Shown: in pieces, positions 6,853 to 9,372 of the stretch | Numbering within the stretch: position 1 is the stretch's first letter | Layout of the letters: every line of letters starts with the position of its first letter | Source: an uncultured Lentisphaeria bacterium | GTDB taxonomy: Bacteria > Verrucomicrobiota > Lentisphaeria > Victivallales > Victivallaceae | NCBI GenBank assembly: GCA_937888615.1 | Contig: CALABZ010000321.1 | Coordinates: 1 to 9,372 of the forward strand | Direction: 5' to 3' | DNA length: 9,372 nucleotides | Translations under genes and position numbers: made by a program | Notes under the pieces: generated by a model | Databases searched by the model: none | What the model was told of the DNA's origin: nothing | What the model saw: the letters and a program-made list of their open reading frames with translations, nothing else

Positions 6853-8526
6853 ATGAAGACGTTTAAACCGGTGCGGCTGCTGGTCCTGCTGTTGCTGAGT
6901 GTGTTTTTCTTTATATTTCTGATCGTGCCGATTTATTCGGTGGTGAAGAACGGGCTTGATCCGGCGGTGCTGGCGGAGTGTTTCCGCAATCCGATTTATC
7001 TGGAAGGGCTGATTAATTCGCTGAAAATCGCGTTGGTGACGACCTGTTTCGTTTTCGTGATCGCCCTGCCGCCGGCGCTGATTTACGACCGTTACGACTT
7101 CGCCGGCAAAAAGCTGGTCAATACGCTGATGCTGATTCCGATGATCCTGCCGCCGTTTGTCGGTGCGCTCGGTTTTATGCAGATTTTCGGGCATTTCGGC
7201 ACGGTCAACACGGTATTGGTGTCCTGCGGACTGCCTCGGGTGGACTGGCTGGGCGGGGAGGGGCGCTTCTGGATGGTCTGCATCATTGAAGCGTTGCATC
7301 TGTACCCGATCCTGTACCTGAATATCCTGACCGCGCTGGCGAATGTCGACCCCGCCATGAATGAGGCGGCGCGCAATCTTGGCGCCGGGCGCTGGCGGCG
7401 TTTCACCCGGATTACCCTGCCGATGATCCGCCCCGGTGTATTCGCGGGCGGCACGTTGATCCTGATCTGGAGCTTTACCGAACTCGGCACGCCGTTGATG
7501 TTCGGCTACAACCGCGTGACCACCGTGCAGATTTTCAACGGCATCACCGAACTGGAAACGAACCCGCTGCCGTACGCGCTGGTGATCGTCCTGCTGGCGG
7601 CGGCGGCCGGACTGTACGTCCTCAGCCGTCTCCTGCTGGGACAGTCGTCGGCCACGGCGATGACCAAGGGGATGGCCGGAAGTTCGGCACGGAAACTCGT
7701 TTCATGGCGGAGTTTCGCCGCATTCTGCCCGTTCGCGGTAATTTCGCTGGCGGCGGGTCTGCCGCATATCGCGTTGGTGTTGACCGCGTTCAGTACCGAT
7801 TGGTACAATTCTATTTTGCCGCAACATTTCACGCTGTTGAACTTCCGCAACGCCCTGTCGCACGACATGGTGACCGGAAGTATCGTCAACAGCCTGAAAT
7901 ATTCCTCGCTGGCCATGCTGATCTGCCTGGTGGTCGGGGTGACGGTGGCGGTGGTGGTGACCCGCTGGAAACCGCGCGGCTACCATGTGTTCGACACGCT
8001 GAGCATGATGCCGCTGGCGATTCCCGGGATTATCATGGCGTTCGGATTTCTGAGCATGACGGTGAATTTCCCGCTTTTGCGCACATGGCTGGACCCGATG
8101 AAAAATCCGCTGGTGTTGCTCGGCATGGCTTATGCGATCCGGCGGCTGCCCTATGTGACCCGCGCCGCCTGTGCCGGGCTCGAACAAACCCCGACGGACC
8201 TGGAGGAAGCGGCGCGCAACCTCGGGGCTTCCTCGTGGGGGACGATGCGCCGGATCGTCATTCCGCTGATCAGCGCCAACATCGCGGTCGGGGCGCTGTT
8301 TGCATTCAGCTTCTCGATGCTGGAAGTATCCGATTCGCTGATTCTGGCGCAGAAAGGGGAATTTTATCCGATCACGAAAGCAATTTACGAATTGTCAAGC
8401 ATCCTTGGCTCGGGCACGTGGATTGCCTGTGCGTTCGGGGTCTGGACGATGGCGTTCCTGGCCTGTACATTGGCGGCGGCGAATGCCATTCTCGGCAAGA
8501 AAATGGGCTCGCTGTTCCGCTTCTGA
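6853..8526 (+). CDS. ABC importer permease, fused two-domain FbpB type
   Basis: A 557-residue inner-membrane permease carrying both transmembrane domains in one chain, so a single copy suffices per transporter. I count twelve hydrophobic segments, six per half (approximately 8-30, 52-77, 88-111, 139-162, 196-218, 240-263; then 288-313, 346-370, 381-404, 420-441, 474-499, 523-547), with a polar linker around 264-285. Each half has the EAA loop that docks onto the ATPase: EAARNLGAGRWRRF...LPMIRPG (171-195) and EAARNLGASSWGTM...IPLISAN (452-476). The near-identical EAARNLGA in both halves reflects the internal duplication typical of FbpB/AfuB/PhnV-like fused permeases. It follows the binding protein by 3 bases with its ribosome site inside that gene. 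No convincing terminator follows it. The role is clear; the substrate depends on the binding protein and is unknown. Confidence 0.95.
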   Translation: MKTFKPVRLLVLLLLSVFFFIFLIVPIYSVVKNGLDPAVLAECFRNPIYLEGLINSLKIALVTTCFVFVIALPPALIYDRYDFAGKKLVNTLMLIPMILPPFVGALGFMQIFGHFGTVNTVLVSCGLPRVDWLGGEGRFWMVCIIEALHLYPILYLNILTALANVDPAMNEAARNLGAGRWRRFTRITLPMIRPGVFAGGTLILIWSFTELGTPLMFGYNRVTTVQIFNGITELETNPLPYALVIVLLAAAAGLYVLSRLLLGQSSATAMTKGMAGSSARKLVSWRSFAAFCPFAVISLAAGLPHIALVLTAFSTDWYNSILPQHFTLLNFRNALSHDMVTGSIVNSLKYSSLAMLICLVVGVTVAVVVTRWKPRGYHVFDTLSMMPLAIPGIIMAFGFLSMTVNFPLLRTWLDPMKNPLVLLGMAYAIRRLPYVTRAACAGLEQTPTDLEEAARNLGASSWGTMRRIVIPLISANIAVGALFAFSFSMLEVSDSLILAQKGEFYPITKAIYELSSILGSGTWIACAFGVWTMAFLACTLAAANAILGKKMGSLFRF

Positions 8527-8543
8527 TTTCTTGCTGAATACGC

Positions 8544-8572
8544 TTGAAACGGCGATAACTTTTCAAAAAAAT
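8544..8572 (+). promoter_or_regulatory. Candidate upstream promoter for the FKBP gene
   Basis: TTGAAA (8544-8549, 5 of 6 to the -35 consensus), a 17-base spacer and AAAAAT (8567-8572, 4 of 6 to the -10 consensus). A start near 8579 would put the whole 8591-8634 inverted repeat into the mRNA leader. It competes with the candidate at 8584-8612; neither is proven. Confidence 0.3.
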
Positions 8573-8583
8573 GAGTCTTTTGC

Positions 8584-8612
8584 TTGTTTTATTCCTTTTG
8601 GGCTGTTATGTT
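8584..8612 (+). promoter_or_regulatory. Candidate proximal promoter for the FKBP gene
   Basis: TTGTTT (8584-8589), a 17-base spacer and TATGTT (8607-8612, 4 of 6 to the -10 consensus), in AT-rich DNA. If it is used, transcription starts near 8619. The left arm of the inverted repeat would then lie within the promoter spacer and be absent from the mRNA, making that repeat an operator candidate rather than an RNA hairpin. Confidence 0.35.
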
Positions 8613-8634
8613 ACCCATTTAACCCAAAAGGAAT
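8591..8634. repeat. Perfect 12-bp inverted repeat overlapping the FKBP ribosome binding site
   Basis: ATTCCTTTTGGG (8591-8602) and CCCAAAAGGAAT (8623-8634) are exact reverse complements separated by 20 bases. The right arm contains the AAAAGGA ribosome site (8626-8632) for the ATG at 8638. In RNA, the stem would bury that site; in DNA, it could be a protein-binding dyad. It is unlikely to be an intrinsic terminator, because CGTATG rather than a T run follows the right arm, and no T run follows on the minus strand. Confidence 0.75.
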
Positions 8635-8637
8635 CGT

Positions 8638-9264
8638 ATGAGTATTGAATTGAAAAACGAAGCGGATAAGCTGGGGTACGCCCTGGCGATGAATGTTGTC
8701 GGCTCCATGATGCAGTTGCCGGTGGATTTCAACAAGGAAATCTTCGTGGCGGCGATTGGTGAATTGGCCGGCGGCGCCCAGCCCGCCCTGCCGCCGCAGG
8801 AATACCAGGAAATCATGCAGGATTTTCAGAAGAAATTGCAGTCAGCCGGTCAGGCTGAACTGAAAGATCTGGCCGCGCGCAATGCCAAGGAAGGCGATGC
8901 GTTCATGGCTGAAAATCGCGGCAAGGACGGCGTGAAGGAAACCGAAACCGGCCTCCAGTACGAAATATTGTTGGAAGGCGAAGGCGAAATGCCGATTGAC
9001 GGACAGAACGTTCGCGTTCATTATGAAGGCAAGCTCCTGAACGGACAGATGTTCGACAGTTCGATCAAGCGCGGACAGCCCGCCGAATTCGGCCTGAACC
9101 AGGTGATCCCCGGCTGGACCGAAGGTCTTAAGCTGATGAAGAAAGGTGCGAAATACCGTTTCTATATCCCGTCCGTACTGGGTTATGGCGAACGCGGCGC
9201 CGGCGAAGTGATCCCGCCGAATTCAGCGTTGATTTTCGAAGTGGAATTGCTGGATATTCTGTAA
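8638..9264 (+). CDS. FKBP-type peptidyl-prolyl cis-trans isomerase, FklB/Mip-like
   Basis: A 208-residue prolyl isomerase that speeds cis-trans isomerisation of X-Pro bonds during protein folding. Residues 1 to about 104 form the charged, helical dimerisation domain of the FKBP N-terminal family (ADKLGYALAMNVVGSM near the start; PPQEYQEIMQDFQKKLQ about 52-68). Residues about 105-208 are the FKBP domain. Most active-site positions known from FKBP12 are recognisable: Tyr129 (VHYEG), Phe139-Asp140 (MFDSS), Val156-Ile157 and Trp160 (QVIPGW), Tyr183 (LGYGERGAGEVIPP) and Phe200 (LIFEVELLDI). No signal peptide is visible, so it is probably cytoplasmic like FklB, unlike the exported FkpA and Mip. AAAAGGA at 8626-8632 marks the start and lies inside an inverted repeat. 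A strong terminator follows 36 bases after the stop, so this looks like a single-gene unit or the end of a read-through transcript. Confidence 0.95.
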   Translation: MSIELKNEADKLGYALAMNVVGSMMQLPVDFNKEIFVAAIGELAGGAQPALPPQEYQEIMQDFQKKLQSAGQAELKDLAARNAKEGDAFMAENRGKDGVKETETGLQYEILLEGEGEMPIDGQNVRVHYEGKLLNGQMFDSSIKRGQPAEFGLNQVIPGWTEGLKLMKKGAKYRFYIPSVLGYGERGAGEVIPPNSALIFEVELLDIL

Positions 9265-9275
9265 TTTCCGTTTTT

Positions 9276-9289
9276 CGGGCTGTCGCCCG
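9276..9289. repeat. Short 5-bp GC hairpin after the FKBP stop
   Basis: CGGGC (9276-9280), a TGTC loop and GCCCG (9285-9289) form a perfect 5-bp GC stem 12 bases after the stop codon. A T run precedes it (9271-9275) but none follows, so it is not an intrinsic terminator on the plus strand; it could protect the mRNA 3' end together with the next hairpin. Confidence 0.45.
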
Positions 9290-9300
9290 GGATGAATTCC

Positions 9301-9338
9301 AGGAGGCGTTTGGCTTAAGTGCCGCGCCTCCTTTTTTT
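9301..9338 (+). terminator. Rho-independent terminator of the FKBP gene
   Basis: AGGAGGCG (9301-9308) pairs with CGCCTCCT (9325-9332). A small internal loop and an upper stem GGC (9312-9314) with GCC (9321-9323) are capped by TTAAGT. Seven T residues (9332-9338) follow directly. The GC-rich stem and T run on the plus strand, 36 bases after the FKBP stop, make a textbook intrinsic terminator. There is no A run on its left, so it should not act on the minus strand. Confidence 0.9.
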
Positions 9339-9339
9339 G

Positions 9340-9359
9340 GTGCGCCCGGCAGGGCGCAC
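9340..9359. repeat. Perfect 8-bp palindromic hairpin downstream of the terminator
   Basis: GTGCGCCC (9340-9347), loop GGCA and GGGCGCAC (9352-9359) are exact reverse complements. It lies one base after the terminator T run and has no T run of its own on either strand. It may be a REP-like intergenic repeat or the start of whatever lies beyond the window; the remaining bases to 9372 show nothing recognisable. Confidence 0.6.
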
Positions 9360-9372
9360 GACTAACGGGTGA

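Noticed and set aside
5434..7299. 621-codon open frame on the minus strand spanning the binding-protein and permease genes
   Set aside because: It crosses two well-supported genes and their junction, its translation is low-complexity and rich in His, Arg and Gln, and it shows no family motif. Long antisense frames are expected opposite GC-rich coding sequence.
7363..8270. Direct DNA repeat at the two EAARNLGA segments
   Set aside because: The amino acids match but the codons differ at several positions; this is the ancient internal duplication of the permease family, not a recent repeat.
8555..8590. Possible terminator for the transporter operon
   Set aside because: Only a 5-bp A/T-rich pairing (CAAAA with TTTTG) is available; it lacks a GC stem, so I do not call a terminator.

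Overview
The window reads as an ordinary, densely packed chromosomal segment of a GC-rich bacterium. All six genes lie on the plus strand and there is no sign of mobile DNA, phage, RNA genes or CRISPR. The roughly 500-residue solute-binding protein with a GGTSDI...GIDLMFGGG core, paired with a fused FbpB-type permease, resembles proteins I associate with the PVC group (Lentisphaerota/Verrucomicrobiota). A Victivallis-like Lentisphaerota is my best guess; this is recollection of family distribution, not a search result.

Layout. (1) Bases 1-2250: the 3' part of a two-unit M16 (insulinase/processing-peptidase) metalloprotease gene, open through the left edge, so its start and HxxEH site lie outside the window. 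(2) A 66-base gap with a weak promoter and a 7-bp dyad, then an RpoD-type sigma-70 factor (2317-3696). (3) Thirty bases later, with no visible terminator, four tightly spaced genes (gaps of 6, 3 and 3 bases): a small nitroreductase (3727-4248), an FbpC/PotA-type ABC ATPase (4255-5292), a large periplasmic-type solute-binding protein (5296-6849) and a 12-helix fused permease (6853-8526). (4) A 111-base intergenic region with a perfect 12-bp inverted repeat whose right arm contains the ribosome binding site of the next gene. (5) An FklB/Mip-type FKBP prolyl isomerase (8638-9264), followed by a strong intrinsic terminator (9301-9338) and a separate 8-bp perfect hairpin (9340-9359).

The three ABC genes form a complete importer: binding protein, one permease polypeptide carrying both membrane domains, and an ATPase that would act as a homodimer. 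The family commonly imports ferric iron, but the tandem tyrosines typical of ferric-binding proteins are not intact here (FY instead of YY), so the substrate is open. The nitroreductase is probably co-translated with the transporter; an FMN-dependent reductase could serve the imported substrate, but that is inference from position. The sigma factor and the FKBP look like housekeeping genes.

I see no convincing undescribed system. The items most worth checking are the dyads abutting the ribosome binding sites of the FKBP and sigma-factor genes, the altered ligand-site motif of the binding protein, and the unusual sequence features of the sigma factor.
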